Part shown: one piece after another, positions 17,329 through 25,485 of the stretch
Numbering within the stretch: position 1 is the stretch's first letter
Layout: every line of letters begins with the position of its first letter
Assembly: GCF_900129905.1 (NCBI RefSeq)
Contig: NZ_FQXG01000007.1
Coordinates: 1-64,000 of the forward strand
Direction of reading: 5' to 3'
Source of the DNA: Ferrimonas marina
GTDB lineage: Bacteria; Pseudomonadota; Gammaproteobacteria; Enterobacterales; Shewanellaceae
Length of the DNA: 64,000 bases
Notes under the pieces: model-generated
What the model was told of the DNA's origin: nothing
Seen by the model: the letters and a program-made list of their open reading frames with translations, nothing else
Databases searched by the model: none
Translations under genes and position numbers: made by a program

Positions 17329-18351
17329 ATGCTCACCTACCTGATCCGCAGACTCAACCTGCTGGTACTGACCACCCTGGTGCTGATGGGGCTGCTCTAC
17401 CTGGCCCTGCTAAACATGCCCGGCAGCACCGCAACCAACCTCAGCGGTGTCACCAATCCCAGCGACACCGTGGCCCAGCGCATCAGCGACCGCTACCAAC
17501 TGGAATCCCACCCGGTGCAGGGCTACCTGGCCTTTGTCACCGCCCGACTCAGTGGCGACCTGGGCCTGTCCCAGGCCTCCGGCCAGCCGGTCAGCGAGGA
17601 GCTGGCCCGGGTGATGCCCGCCACCTTTGAACTGCTCGGCCTTGCGCTGGTGTGGGCGTTGCTGTTTGGTATCCCACTGGGGGTGCTGGCAGCCAGTCGC
17701 CGCGGCCCGATGCCAAAGCTACTGTGGGCCGGCACCCTGCTCGGCTTCAGCCTGCCGGTGTTCTGGCTGGGGATCCTCGGCATGCTGACCCTGGGGCTGG
17801 GGCTGGACTGGCTGCCCCCCTCCGGTCGCTTGAATCTGTTGTATGACGTACCCACGGTCACCGGCCTGCTGCTGATCGATATCCCGCTGTCCGGTGAGCC
17901 CTGGCGCTGGGCAGCGCTGGACGATGCCATCCGCCACCTGCTGTTGCCCTCGCTGGTGCTGGCGGTGCTGCCCTGCACCATGGTGATCCGCACCATCCGG
18001 GCGGCGATGCTGGCGGAGATGGACAAGAACTACATCCGCGCCCTCAAGGCCCGGGGCCTGCGTCGCGGCCAACTGGTGGTGCGCCATGCCCTGCCGAACT
18101 CGCTGGCGCCGATGATCCGTACCCTGACTTTGCAGCTGGGCCAGATCGTCGCCAGCGCCATCATCGTCGAATCCATTTTTACCTGGCCGGGGATTGGCAG
18201 CTGGCTGCTCTCCTCCCTGAGCCAGGGCGATTACACCGCGCTGACCGGCGGGATCCTGGCCCTCTCCCTGGTGGTGATCATCACCACCGTGGCGCTGGAG
18301 GTGGTGCAGTCCCTGCTTAATCCGGTGATGCGTAAGGAGATCTATGGCTAA
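17329..18351 (+). CDS. sapB: Peptide ABC transporter permease SapB
   Basis: A 340-residue inner-membrane permease of the DppB/OppB class. It begins MLTYLIRRLNLLVLTTLVLM and has about six membrane segments. The EAA coupling loop is visible as MDKNYIRALKARGLRRGQLVVRHALPNS, near residues 225-255. The ATG abuts the sapA stop. With SapC it forms the channel driven by SapD and SapF. Confidence 0.94.
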   Translation: MLTYLIRRLNLLVLTTLVLMGLLYLALLNMPGSTATNLSGVTNPSDTVAQRISDRYQLESHPVQGYLAFVTARLSGDLGLSQASGQPVSEELARVMPATFELLGLALVWALLFGIPLGVLAASRRGPMPKLLWAGTLLGFSLPVFWLGILGMLTLGLGLDWLPPSGRLNLLYDVPTVTGLLLIDIPLSGEPWRWAALDDAIRHLLLPSLVLAVLPCTMVIRTIRAAMLAEMDKNYIRALKARGLRRGQLVVRHALPNSLAPMIRTLTLQLGQIVASAIIVESIFTWPGIGSWLLSSLSQGDYTALTGGILALSLVVIITTVALEVVQSLLNPVMRKEIYG

Positions 18352-19234
18352 CCCCCAGCTCTACCACGAGGACAAGATCCCCTCGCCCTGGCACCAGATC
18401 TGGCGTCATTTCAAGGCTCGCCCCAGCGCCATGATCGGCCTGTGGAGCCTGACCCTGCTGGTGCTGATTGCCCTGCTGGGGCCGGTGTTGGCGCCCTACA
18501 GCGCCGAGCAGCAGGTGACGGATCAGCTGCTGATGCCGCCCTCCTGGTACCAGGAGGGTTCCGTGGAGTTCTTCCTTGGCACCGACGCCCTGGGCCGGGA
18601 CATCTTCTCCCGAGTGCTGCACGGTGCCACCCTGACCTTTGGCTACGCCGCGCTGATCGTATCCGCCTCGCTGCTGGCCGGCCTGGTGATCGGCACCCTG
18701 TCGGGCCTGTCCCAGGGGCTGCAGGCCTCGGTACTGGGCCACCTGCTGGACGCCCTGCTGTCGCTGCCCTCGGTGCTGCTGGCGCTGCTGTTTGCCGCCG
18801 TATTGGGGCCGGGACTGGAGAACGTGTTCCTGGCGGTGGGGCTGGCACTGCTGCCGGGCTTCGTGCGGATGGTGCACAACGCCATCCACGAAGAGATGCA
18901 GAAGGAGTACGTGATTGCTGCCCGACTGGATGGCGCCAACCGCTGGCAGCTGTTTCGCTACGTGGTGCTGCCCAACGTCACCGACAACATCGTGATCCAC
19001 ACCACCCTGGCTTTCTCCATCGCCATTCTGGATATCGCCGCCCTGGGCTTTCTCTCGCTGGGGGCGCAGCCGCCGTCACCGGAGTGGGGAGCCATGGCCC
19101 GGGACGGGATCAGTAACGTACTCAGCGCGCCCTGGACGGTGACCATGCCGGGTCTGGCGATCCTGCTGGCGGTGCTGGCAACCAACCTGGTTGGGGATGG
19201 CCTGCGCCACGCCATCGCCGAGGAGCGTGGCTGA
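18344..19234 (+). CDS. sapC: Peptide ABC transporter permease SapC
   Basis: A 296-residue DppC/OppC-type permease. The cytoplasmic N-terminus (HQIWRHFKARPSAMIGL) precedes the first membrane segment. The motif FFLGTDALGRDIFSRVLHGA at about 69-88 is diagnostic of this class, and the EAA loop is QKEYVIAARLDGANRWQLFRYVVLPN. It overlaps the end of sapB by 8 bp, and its stop overlaps the sapD start. Confidence 0.95.
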   Translation: MANPQLYHEDKIPSPWHQIWRHFKARPSAMIGLWSLTLLVLIALLGPVLAPYSAEQQVTDQLLMPPSWYQEGSVEFFLGTDALGRDIFSRVLHGATLTFGYAALIVSASLLAGLVIGTLSGLSQGLQASVLGHLLDALLSLPSVLLALLFAAVLGPGLENVFLAVGLALLPGFVRMVHNAIHEEMQKEYVIAARLDGANRWQLFRYVVLPNVTDNIVIHTTLAFSIAILDIAALGFLSLGAQPPSPEWGAMARDGISNVLSAPWTVTMPGLAILLAVLATNLVGDGLRHAIAEERG

Positions 19235-20229
19235 TGCAGTTACTGGACATCCGTAACCTCACCATCGAGCTCGATACCCCCCATGGTCGCCATGTGGTGC
19301 TGGAGCGCTTCAGTCTGAAGATGGCGGAGGGTGAGATCCATGGCCTGGTGGGTGAGTCCGGCTCCGGTAAGAGCCTGCTGGCCAAGGCGGTACTGGGGAT
19401 CACCGACCGCCGTACCCATGTGCGGGCCGACCGACTGAACTGGAACGGCCATAACATGCTCAACATGAGTGGCGCCGAGCGGCGGGCGCTGATGGCGGAA
19501 GAGATCGCGATGATCTTCCAGGAGCCCGCCTCCTGCCTGGACCCCAGCGCCCGCATCGGTACCCAGCTGCTGGAAGCGATGCCGATCCCCAAAGAGGTGC
19601 ACTGGTGGCAGCGCCGACGCCGACGTCAGCAGCTGGCGATCCGGTTGCTGCACAAGGTGGGGGTCAAGGAGCACAAGTCGCTGATGCGTGCCTTTCCCTG
19701 GGAGCTGACCGACGGTGAGGCCCACAAGGTGGTGCTGGCGATGGCACTGGCCCACAAACCCAAGCTGATCATCGCCGACGAGCCCACCACCGGGCTGGAG
19801 AGCTCAGCCCAGGCCAAGGTGTTCCGCCTGCTCGACAAGATGAACAAGCTTGGCAACGTGGCGATCCTGATGATCAGCCATGATCTGGAGTCGGTGGCCA
19901 ACTGGTCACATCGGCTGACCGTACTCTACTGCGGCCACATCATGGAGTCCGGACGCAGCAAGCAGATCCTGAAACAGCCGATGCACCCCTATACCGAGGC
20001 GCTGCAGCAAAGCGCGCTCAGTGCAGGGCCTGGCAGCCAGCGTAAGAAGGACCTGCCGGCACTGCGCGGTGCGGTGCCGCCGCTGCAGCACCTGCCGGTG
20101 GGCTGCCGGCTCGGCCCCCGCTGCCCCTATGCCCAGCGTGAGTGCGTCAAGACCCCCAGTATCCGCAGCCAGGGGGGCCATGCCTTCCGCTGCCACTTCC
20201 CGCTGCACACGGAGACCCGAAGCAAATGA
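19234..20229 (+). CDS. sapD: Peptide ABC transporter ATPase SapD
   Basis: A 331-residue ATP-binding subunit of the OppD type. Walker A GESGSGKSLLAK lies near residues 40-51 and Walker B LIIADEPTTGLE near 178-189. The ABC signature is the degenerate LTDGEAHKV, as seen in SapD rather than the LSGGQ of other ATPases. The C-terminal oligopeptide-transporter extension has the Cys cluster CRLGPRCPYAQREC, a likely iron-sulfur or metal site. It is the second-last sap gene, with single-base overlap with sapC and ATGA overlap with sapF. Confidence 0.94.
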   Translation: MQLLDIRNLTIELDTPHGRHVVLERFSLKMAEGEIHGLVGESGSGKSLLAKAVLGITDRRTHVRADRLNWNGHNMLNMSGAERRALMAEEIAMIFQEPASCLDPSARIGTQLLEAMPIPKEVHWWQRRRRRQQLAIRLLHKVGVKEHKSLMRAFPWELTDGEAHKVVLAMALAHKPKLIIADEPTTGLESSAQAKVFRLLDKMNKLGNVAILMISHDLESVANWSHRLTVLYCGHIMESGRSKQILKQPMHPYTEALQQSALSAGPGSQRKKDLPALRGAVPPLQHLPVGCRLGPRCPYAQRECVKTPSIRSQGGHAFRCHFPLHTETRSK

Positions 20230-21005
20230 TCCCGCTGCTGCAAGTCCGCGATCTGCACAAGCACTACCGCAAGGGGCGGCGACTGTTGCGCACCCAGTAC
20301 AAGCAGGCGCTGGCCCCCATCTCCTTCGATCTCTACGCCGGCGAAACCCTGGCCTTTGTCGGCGAGGCGGGTTCCGGCCGCAGCACCCTGGCGCAGATCC
20401 TGGCCGGGGCCAAGGTGCGCAGCGGCGGTCAGATCCTGCTGGAGGGCAGCGAGCTGGACAGCCAGGACCGACGTCGCCGGGCCAAGGAGATCCGGATGAT
20501 CTTCCAGGACCCCACCAACTCCCTCAACCCCCGGCTGCGTATCGGCGAGCAACTGGAGGAGCCGCTTCTGTTCAACTCCCAGCTCAACAAGGAGCAGCGG
20601 CAGCAGGCGGTGGAGCAGGCCCTGGTCCGGGTTGGCATGCTGCGGGAGCACACCGACTTCTATCCGCAGATGTTGGCCCATGGTCAGCGTCAGCGCATCG
20701 CCATCGCCCGGGCGCTGATCCTGGAGCCGAAGATCCTGATCGCCGATGAGGCGTTCGCCGGGCTGGACACCTCGCTGCGGGCCCAGTGCGTCAACCTGAT
20801 GTTGCAGTTGCAGCGTCAGATGGGGCTGGCCTATGTGATGATGTCCCACGATCTGGGCCTGGTACGGCACATGAGCGACCGGGTTATCGTGATGAAGAAG
20901 GGCCAAGTGGTGGAACAGGGCGAGACCGAGCAGCTGTTCACCGCCCCCCAGCATGACTACACCAAGCGCCTGCTGGATGAACAGCTGATCCAGTTCAAGC
21001 ACTGA
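20226..21005 (+). CDS. sapF: Peptide ABC transporter ATPase SapF
   Basis: A 259-residue OppF-type ATPase. Walker A GEAGSGRSTLAQ is near 43-54, with Arg in place of the usual Lys. The signature AHGQRQRIAIARAL is near 150-163, and the Walker B ILIADEAFAGLD follows. The start at 20226 overlaps the sapD stop as ATGA; an upstream in-frame ATG at 20142 would overlap sapD by 88 bp and is not supported. The conservative Walker A change is worth noting but need not abolish ATP binding. Confidence 0.93.
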   Translation: MIPLLQVRDLHKHYRKGRRLLRTQYKQALAPISFDLYAGETLAFVGEAGSGRSTLAQILAGAKVRSGGQILLEGSELDSQDRRRRAKEIRMIFQDPTNSLNPRLRIGEQLEEPLLFNSQLNKEQRQQAVEQALVRVGMLREHTDFYPQMLAHGQRQRIAIARALILEPKILIADEAFAGLDTSLRAQCVNLMLQLQRQMGLAYVMMSHDLGLVRHMSDRVIVMKKGQVVEQGETEQLFTAPQHDYTKRLLDEQLIQFKH

Positions 21006-21032
21006 GCCGGTCGCACTGCCCCCAAAAACAAC

Positions 21033-21058
21033 AAAGCCCCTCCTAGGAGGGGCTTTTT
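21033..21058 (+). terminator. Bidirectional terminator between sapF and fabV
   Basis: A perfect palindrome, AAAGCCCCTCCT with AGGAGGGGCTTT, is followed by U residues on the plus strand and has A residues on its left flank, so it can also stop fabV transcription on the minus strand. Confidence 0.85.
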
Positions 21059-21081
21059 GCGATTGCGACGGGCTAGCGGAC

Positions 21082-22284
21082 TCAGTCCAGGGTCACCACA
21101 TCGAAGGGCACCACCGGGTTGACCTCAGCGTCGTAATCGATGCCGTCCAGACCGAAACCAAACAGGCTCAGGAACTCCTCTTTGTATTCGGTGTAGTCGG
21201 CCAGCTCGGTCAGGTTGTCGTCGGTCAGCTGGGGCCACAGATCGCGGCAATGCTTCTGGATGTGCTCACGCAGCTCCCAGTCGTCCAGGCGCAGACGGTT
21301 GTCCTCATCGGTGGGCAGGGTGCCATCGGTGCGGTAGAGACGCTCGGTCAGCATCCGGCAGATCTGCTCAATGCAGCCCTCGTGCACACCCTCTTCGCGC
21401 ATCTTCTTGAACACCATGGCGATGTACAGCGGCATTACCGGGATGGCGGAGGAGGCCTGGGTTACTACGCTCTTCAGCACCGCTACGTTGGCACCGCCGC
21501 CGAGGCTCTGCAGCTGGCTGTCCAGCGCCTTGGCGGCACGGTCCAGGTCCTTCTTCGCCTCACCCAGGGCACCGTGCCAGTAGATAGGCCAGGTGATCTC
21601 GGTGCCAATGTAGCTGTAGGCCACGGTGCGGCAGCCCTGGGCCAGTACGCCGGCCTCGGCCAGAGCCTGGATCCACAGCTCCCAATCCTGACCGCCCATG
21701 ACGGTTACGGTGTCCTGCACCTCCTGCTCGGTGGCCGGCTCGATGCTGGCTTCAAACAGGGTGTCCTTGTTGGTGTCCACCGCGGTGGCGGTGTAGGTCT
21801 CACCCATCGGCTTGAGCGAGGAGCGCACCAGCTCACCGCTGTCCGGCAATTTGCGCACCGGTGAGGCCAGGGAGTAAACCACCAGGTCTATCTGACCCAG
21901 GTCCTGCTTGATCAGCTCAATCGCCTTCTGCTTGGCTTCATGGGAGAAGGCGTCGCCGTTGATGCTCTTGGCGTACAGACCCGCCTCGTGCGCGGCCTTA
22001 TCGAAGGCGTGGGCGTTGTACCAGCCGGCGGTGCCCGGCTTGCGCTCGGTGGCCGGCTTTTCGAAGAACACGCCAAGGGTGGCGGCATCGCTGCCAAAGG
22101 CCGTGGCGATACGGGATGCCAGGCCATAACCGCTGGAGGAACCCACCACCAGCACCCGCTTGGGGCCATTCTCCAGCTTGGGCTGGGCCTGGACGTGGGC
22201 GATCTGGTCACGGACATTCTTCTCACAGCCCACGGGGTGGGTGGTGGTACAGATAAACCCGCGAATTTTCGGTTTGATAATCAT
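21082..22284 (-). CDS. fabV: Enoyl-[ACP] reductase FabV
   Basis: A 400-residue NADH-dependent trans-2-enoyl-ACP/CoA reductase that completes each round of fatty-acid elongation. The long-form short-chain dehydrogenase signature is clear: [14 protein letters not shown] near 50-63 binds the cofactor, and the Y-x8-K catalytic pair is Tyr235 and Lys244, the exact family numbering. The N-terminus [20 protein letters not shown] is typical. It occupies the place of fabI next to sapF in E. coli. FabV-type reductases are known to be insensitive to triclosan. Confidence 0.97.
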   Translation of the reverse strand: MIIKPKIRGFICTTTHPVGCEKNVRDQIAHVQAQPKLENGPKRVLVVGSSSGYGLASRIATAFGSDAATLGVFFEKPATERKPGTAGWYNAHAFDKAAHEAGLYAKSINGDAFSHEAKQKAIELIKQDLGQIDLVVYSLASPVRKLPDSGELVRSSLKPMGETYTATAVDTNKDTLFEASIEPATEQEVQDTVTVMGGQDWELWIQALAEAGVLAQGCRTVAYSYIGTEITWPIYWHGALGEAKKDLDRAAKALDSQLQSLGGGANVAVLKSVVTQASSAIPVMPLYIAMVFKKMREEGVHEGCIEQICRMLTERLYRTDGTLPTDEDNRLRLDDWELREHIQKHCRDLWPQLTDDNLTELADYTEYKEEFLSLFGFGLDGIDYDAEVNPVVPFDVVTLD

Positions 22285-22856
22285 CTTGTTTTCCCTAATG
22301 ACAGCGGCAAGGTCAGCGATAACGGACCAGCTAAACTGCGGGCAAGATTACCTTAATCCTGCCCCGGCAGAAAGGGAGAGCCAGCAGATCCGACCATCCG
22401 CCCAGCGCAAATAAAAAGCTCTTTCTTGGTCAAGTTTTGAAATCCATGAAAGCTCTCATTGGCAGCAGAGCATAGTGCCCCACCAGCAGTTCGCCGACTT
22501 GGAGTCGCCCGAGCGAAGTGCTCTAAGGCAAGGTCGAAGGCCTGGATGGCCTGAGTGGCTTGCGGAGACAGGGGTGAAAACCGCAGGTTTGAACGCGTAG
22601 GCAAGGATGCCGAAGCCGGTCTTTGATGCGAAGCAGGGACTGCGCAGCAACAAAGTCGACTCAAGCCAGAGCCGAAGACTTAGGGCCCGAAAGTGAGGAT
22701 TAGCGGCGACTGGAGGCAAACGGGGGTTACAAGCGGGGCGCGCAGCCGGGGCGGAACGCCCCTTTGGTTGCTGCCGGCAATCCGGCAAAGTTATTTCAAC
22801 CTAAGGGCTGAAAGCAATAAAGCATGCAGGAACAACGGTTAACTCAGATAGACACA
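22285..22856. other. Long intergenic stretch without a supported gene
   Basis: About 570 bp between fabV and ppiD. Open frames on both strands are fragmented, lack ribosome binding sites, and read with arginine- and glycine-rich low-quality protein. The left quarter (22405-22470) is AT-rich; the rest is GC-rich with several local dyads (for example around 22740-22790). It could be a degenerate repeat, a structured RNA or a decayed gene. I see no tRNA, rRNA or transposase remnant in it. Confidence 0.5.
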
Positions 22857-22860
22857 AATA

Positions 22861-22886
22861 AAAACGGCGGCCCGAGGGCCGCCGTT
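22861..22886 (-). terminator. Intrinsic terminator of ppiD
   Basis: An 11-bp stem, AACGGCGGCCC with GGGCCGCCGTT, and a 2-nt centre lie 18 nt past the ppiD stop on the minus strand and are followed by a U-rich tract. Confidence 0.88.
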
Positions 22887-22903
22887 GTCGTTCGCAGTCG
22901 CGA

Positions 22904-24763
22904 TTACTGAACCGCACCCGCCTGATACAGGATCTTGGCATCGGCGCGCAGGCTGTCGATCAGCGCCTGGTAGGACGCCTCGCTCATCTGCTGGCTCAAA
23001 CGGCTCTTGAGCAGCTCTTCGCCGTCCACCGCTTCCGGGGTATGGATGGCGTCCAGCGCCACTACCGCGATGTCACCGCTGGGCAGGCGCACCGATTCGA
23101 TGGTGCTACCTTCGCCGGTCAGTGCCATCTTGAACAGCTGCTGGGTCAGGGCCGGATCCAGCTCCGCCTGGCCCATGCGGCCGACGGCATCCAGCTCAAT
23201 CACCTCGGCCGGGGCTTCGCCACCTTGCCAGGCGTTCAGCAGGGCATCCGCCTGGGACTGAGCCTGCTCGGAGGCTTGGTCGATGGTCAGACGCTCAACG
23301 ATCTGGTCGCGTACGTCGGCCAGAGGCTGAGTACCCTCTTCCACGTGCTCCAGCACGCGCAACACCAGCATGTGACCGTTGTCGATCTCCACCAGGTCAG
23401 AGTTCATCTGGTCCAGCAGTACCTGGTCAGAGAACGCCGCCGCCAGGGCGCGGGGGTGGTTCAGCGGTGCCGGTGCCAGGCCACGCTCAAACAGCGGCGA
23501 GGTCTTCACCTCCAGGCCCACGGCATCGGCCGCTTCCTGCAGGGAATCCGGCACCTCGAAGCTGACGTCCGCCAGGGTCTGCTGCAGGGCGTAGAACTCA
23601 CGCTGCGCCTTGTCGCTTTGCAGGGTCGCGGCGATGTTGTCCTTCACCTCGGCAAACGGCAGCACGGTGGCCGCTTCAACCGCCTTGGCCTGCACAATCT
23701 GGTAGCCGAAATCGCTGGCGAAGACGTCGGAAACGCCGCCCTCTTCCAGGCCAAACAGCGCCTCGTCAAAGGCAACGTCCATGGCACCCGGGGTCATCCA
23801 ATCCAGCTCACCGCCGTTCTCGGCGGTAAAGCTGTCGTCGGAGGCCTCGCGGGCCACATCGGCAAAGGCTTCACCGGCGCGAACACGGGCCAGGGCCTCA
23901 TCGGCACGGGCCTGGGCGTCATCACCTTCAAACAGCATGTGGGCCGCCAGACGACGCTCAGGCTGAGTGAACTGGGCAGACTGGCCGTTGTAGTACTCCT
24001 GCAGCTCCTGCTCAGAGACCTCCTGAGTACCGGCCAAATCGGCCACGCTCAGTTCAATGTACTCTACCTTGACCTGTTCCGGCTGGATAAAGCGGGTCGG
24101 GTTTTCCTGGTAGAAGGCTTCCACCGCGGCCTCATCCACGCTGATCCCCTGCTGGAAATCGGCGGCACTGACCAGGGCGTAGCGGGCGTCACGAGTCTGC
24201 TGTTGCAGCTGCGCCAGCTGGTAAACCTCCTGCTCGGTGGTGAACTCGCTGCCCATCAGGCCAACCAGCAGCTGCTGGCGGGCCATGTCGCGGCGCAGGA
24301 TGTCACGCAGGCGGTTGCCGGTCAGGCCGCTTTGGCGCAGAACGGCTTGGTAACGGTCGTTATCGAAACGGCCGTCAACCTGGAACTCGGGCATCTGGGC
24401 GATGGCCTGGCGGATCTGGTCATCGGACACACGCAGGCCCATGGCCTCCGCTTTCTGGTCCATCAGACGCTCGGCAATCATGCGGTCCAGCACGCTCTGG
24501 CGCAGGCCGGCCAGGTACTGGCTGTCGGCGGCCAGGGTATCGAACATCTCACCCAGCTGGCTGCGCATGCGCTGCTGTTCGTTCTGAAAGGCCTGGTCCA
24601 GATCATAGCGGCTGATCTCTTCGCCATTCACTTCGGCCGCCATCTGCTCAGCGTTGCTGCCCAGATAGCTGTATACGCCGGTCAGAGCGAAGGACAAGAT
24701 CACCGCACCAAGGATAATCTTGGCGACCGGGCCCTGTGAGCCTTCACGGATCTTTTCTAACAT
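22904..24763 (-). CDS. ppiD: Peptidyl-prolyl cis-trans isomerase D / SurA-like periplasmic chaperone
   Basis: A 619-residue inner-membrane-anchored, periplasm-facing chaperone. The N-terminus MLEKIREGSQGPVAKIILG leads to one membrane helix (about 16-34). A SurA-like N-domain follows (SRYDLDQAFQNEQQRMRSQLGEMF). A parvulin domain is at about 265-355 (RRLAAHMLFEGDD ... GGELDWMTPGAM), then a C-terminal helical part. It helps newly exported proteins leave the Sec translocon. It lies downstream of hupB, beyond two terminators, as in other gammaproteobacteria. Confidence 0.96.
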   Translation of the reverse strand: MLEKIREGSQGPVAKIILGAVILSFALTGVYSYLGSNAEQMAAEVNGEEISRYDLDQAFQNEQQRMRSQLGEMFDTLAADSQYLAGLRQSVLDRMIAERLMDQKAEAMGLRVSDDQIRQAIAQMPEFQVDGRFDNDRYQAVLRQSGLTGNRLRDILRRDMARQQLLVGLMGSEFTTEQEVYQLAQLQQQTRDARYALVSAADFQQGISVDEAAVEAFYQENPTRFIQPEQVKVEYIELSVADLAGTQEVSEQELQEYYNGQSAQFTQPERRLAAHMLFEGDDAQARADEALARVRAGEAFADVAREASDDSFTAENGGELDWMTPGAMDVAFDEALFGLEEGGVSDVFASDFGYQIVQAKAVEAATVLPFAEVKDNIAATLQSDKAQREFYALQQTLADVSFEVPDSLQEAADAVGLEVKTSPLFERGLAPAPLNHPRALAAAFSDQVLLDQMNSDLVEIDNGHMLVLRVLEHVEEGTQPLADVRDQIVERLTIDQASEQAQSQADALLNAWQGGEAPAEVIELDAVGRMGQAELDPALTQQLFKMALTGEGSTIESVRLPSGDIAVVALDAIHTPEAVDGEELLKSRLSQQMSEASYQALIDSLRADAKILYQAGAVQ

Positions 24764-24808
24764 CTACCTAACTCTATTGGTGTGGTTTTGAGGAATTGGG
24801 ATAGTAAC

Positions 24809-24836
24809 AAAAAAAGCGCATCAAGTGATGATGCGC
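24809..24836 (-). terminator. Distal intrinsic terminator after hupB
   Basis: The stem GCGCATCA/TGATGCGC with a 5-nt loop is followed by seven U residues on the minus strand. It is the second of two terminators between hupB and ppiD. Confidence 0.85.
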
Positions 24837-24883
24837 CTTTCGATATCCTGACATGCGTTAGCACGCAAACGGCGCCTGCCTGT

Positions 24884-24919
24884 CAAAACAACAACGCTCA
24901 AGCCGTGGCCTGAGCGTTG
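24884..24919 (-). terminator. Proximal terminator of hupB
   Basis: The 9-bp stem CAACGCTCA/TGAGCGTTG begins 16 nt after the hupB stop on the minus strand and is followed by TTGTTTTG. The U-tract is interrupted, which may explain the second terminator downstream. Confidence 0.75.
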
Positions 24920-24934
24920 AGTTGTAAACCAGTC

Positions 24935-25207
24935 TTAGTTTACAGCGTCTTTCAGAGCCTTACCGGCCTTGAACGCAGGGATCTTCGCAGCAGCGATTTT
25001 GATCTCTTTGCCGGTCTGCGGGTTGCGACCAGTGCGCTCAGCACGCTCGCGTACTTCGAAAGTACCGAAACCTACCAGAGAGATTTTGTCACCGTTCTTC
25101 AGAGACTCGGTGATGGAATCGATGAAAGAGTCCAGAGCGCGGCCAGCAGCCGCTTTGGAAATATCAGCACCGGAAGCAATTTGATCGATCAGTTGAGATT
25201 TGTTCAT
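24935..25207 (-). CDS. hupB: DNA-binding protein HU-beta
   Basis: A 90-residue histone-like protein that bends and compacts DNA as a homodimer or HU-alpha/beta heterodimer. The helical N-terminal half ([20 protein letters not shown]) is followed by the signature [21 protein letters not shown] (residues 46-66) with the Pro-containing DNA-intercalating arm. Length is exactly that of the family. It is monocistronic: its own promoter lies upstream and two terminators follow. The order lon-hupB-ppiD is conserved. Confidence 0.98.
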   Translation of the reverse strand: MNKSQLIDQIASGADISKAAAGRALDSFIDSITESLKNGDKISLVGFGTFEVRERAERTGRNPQTGKEIKIAAAKIPAFKAGKALKDAVN

Positions 25208-25274
25208 TTCATCCCCTTGAATTCTATTATTCGCGCCGCCGCGAAATCCGTGTCAAAGCGCGGTCTGCGGAGGT

Positions 25275-25303
25275 TTTATATCAAGCTTGAAATTAAAGTT
25301 CAA
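25275..25303 (-). promoter_or_regulatory. sigma-70 promoter of hupB
   Basis: On the minus strand TTGAAC and TATAAA are separated by 17 nt, about 70 nt before the hupB start. A second possible -35 (TTGACA) lies closer to the gene, but has no good -10 box at standard spacing. Confidence 0.55.
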
Positions 25304-25445
25304 GCGCCTGCCAGACAGCAAAATCCTTTTCTAGGATACGGCTCAAACCCATCTCTGCTGCGGTCTGCAGTCAGATCAAGGCCTGTTCGACAACTACACT
25401 ACCACTTATTTTCGTCTTGAAAAGCCCTTTTTCGCACGAATCAAA

Positions 25446-25474
25446 GAAAAAATGCGCCAAATCAGGCGCATTTC
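25446..25474 (-). terminator. Intrinsic terminator of lon
   Basis: The stem AATGCGCC/GGCGCATT with a 6-nt loop and following U residues on the minus strand lies 12 nt after the lon stop. Confidence 0.85.
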
Positions 25475-25485
25475 TTGATTATCGC

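Noticed and set aside
20226-21005. SapF as an inactive ATPase because Walker A has Arg for Lys
   Set aside because: The signature and Walker B are intact, and I recall substitutions in SapF of related species; activity cannot be judged from this alone.
22353-22788. Two short minus-strand frames in the intergenic stretch
   Set aside because: No ribosome binding sites, arginine- and serine-rich products, and they overlap one another in different frames.
23042-24739. 565-codon open frame opposite ppiD on the plus strand
   Set aside because: It lies entirely antisense to a full-length, well-conserved ppiD. Long antisense frames are expected in GC-rich DNA; there is no ribosome binding site or recognisable domain.
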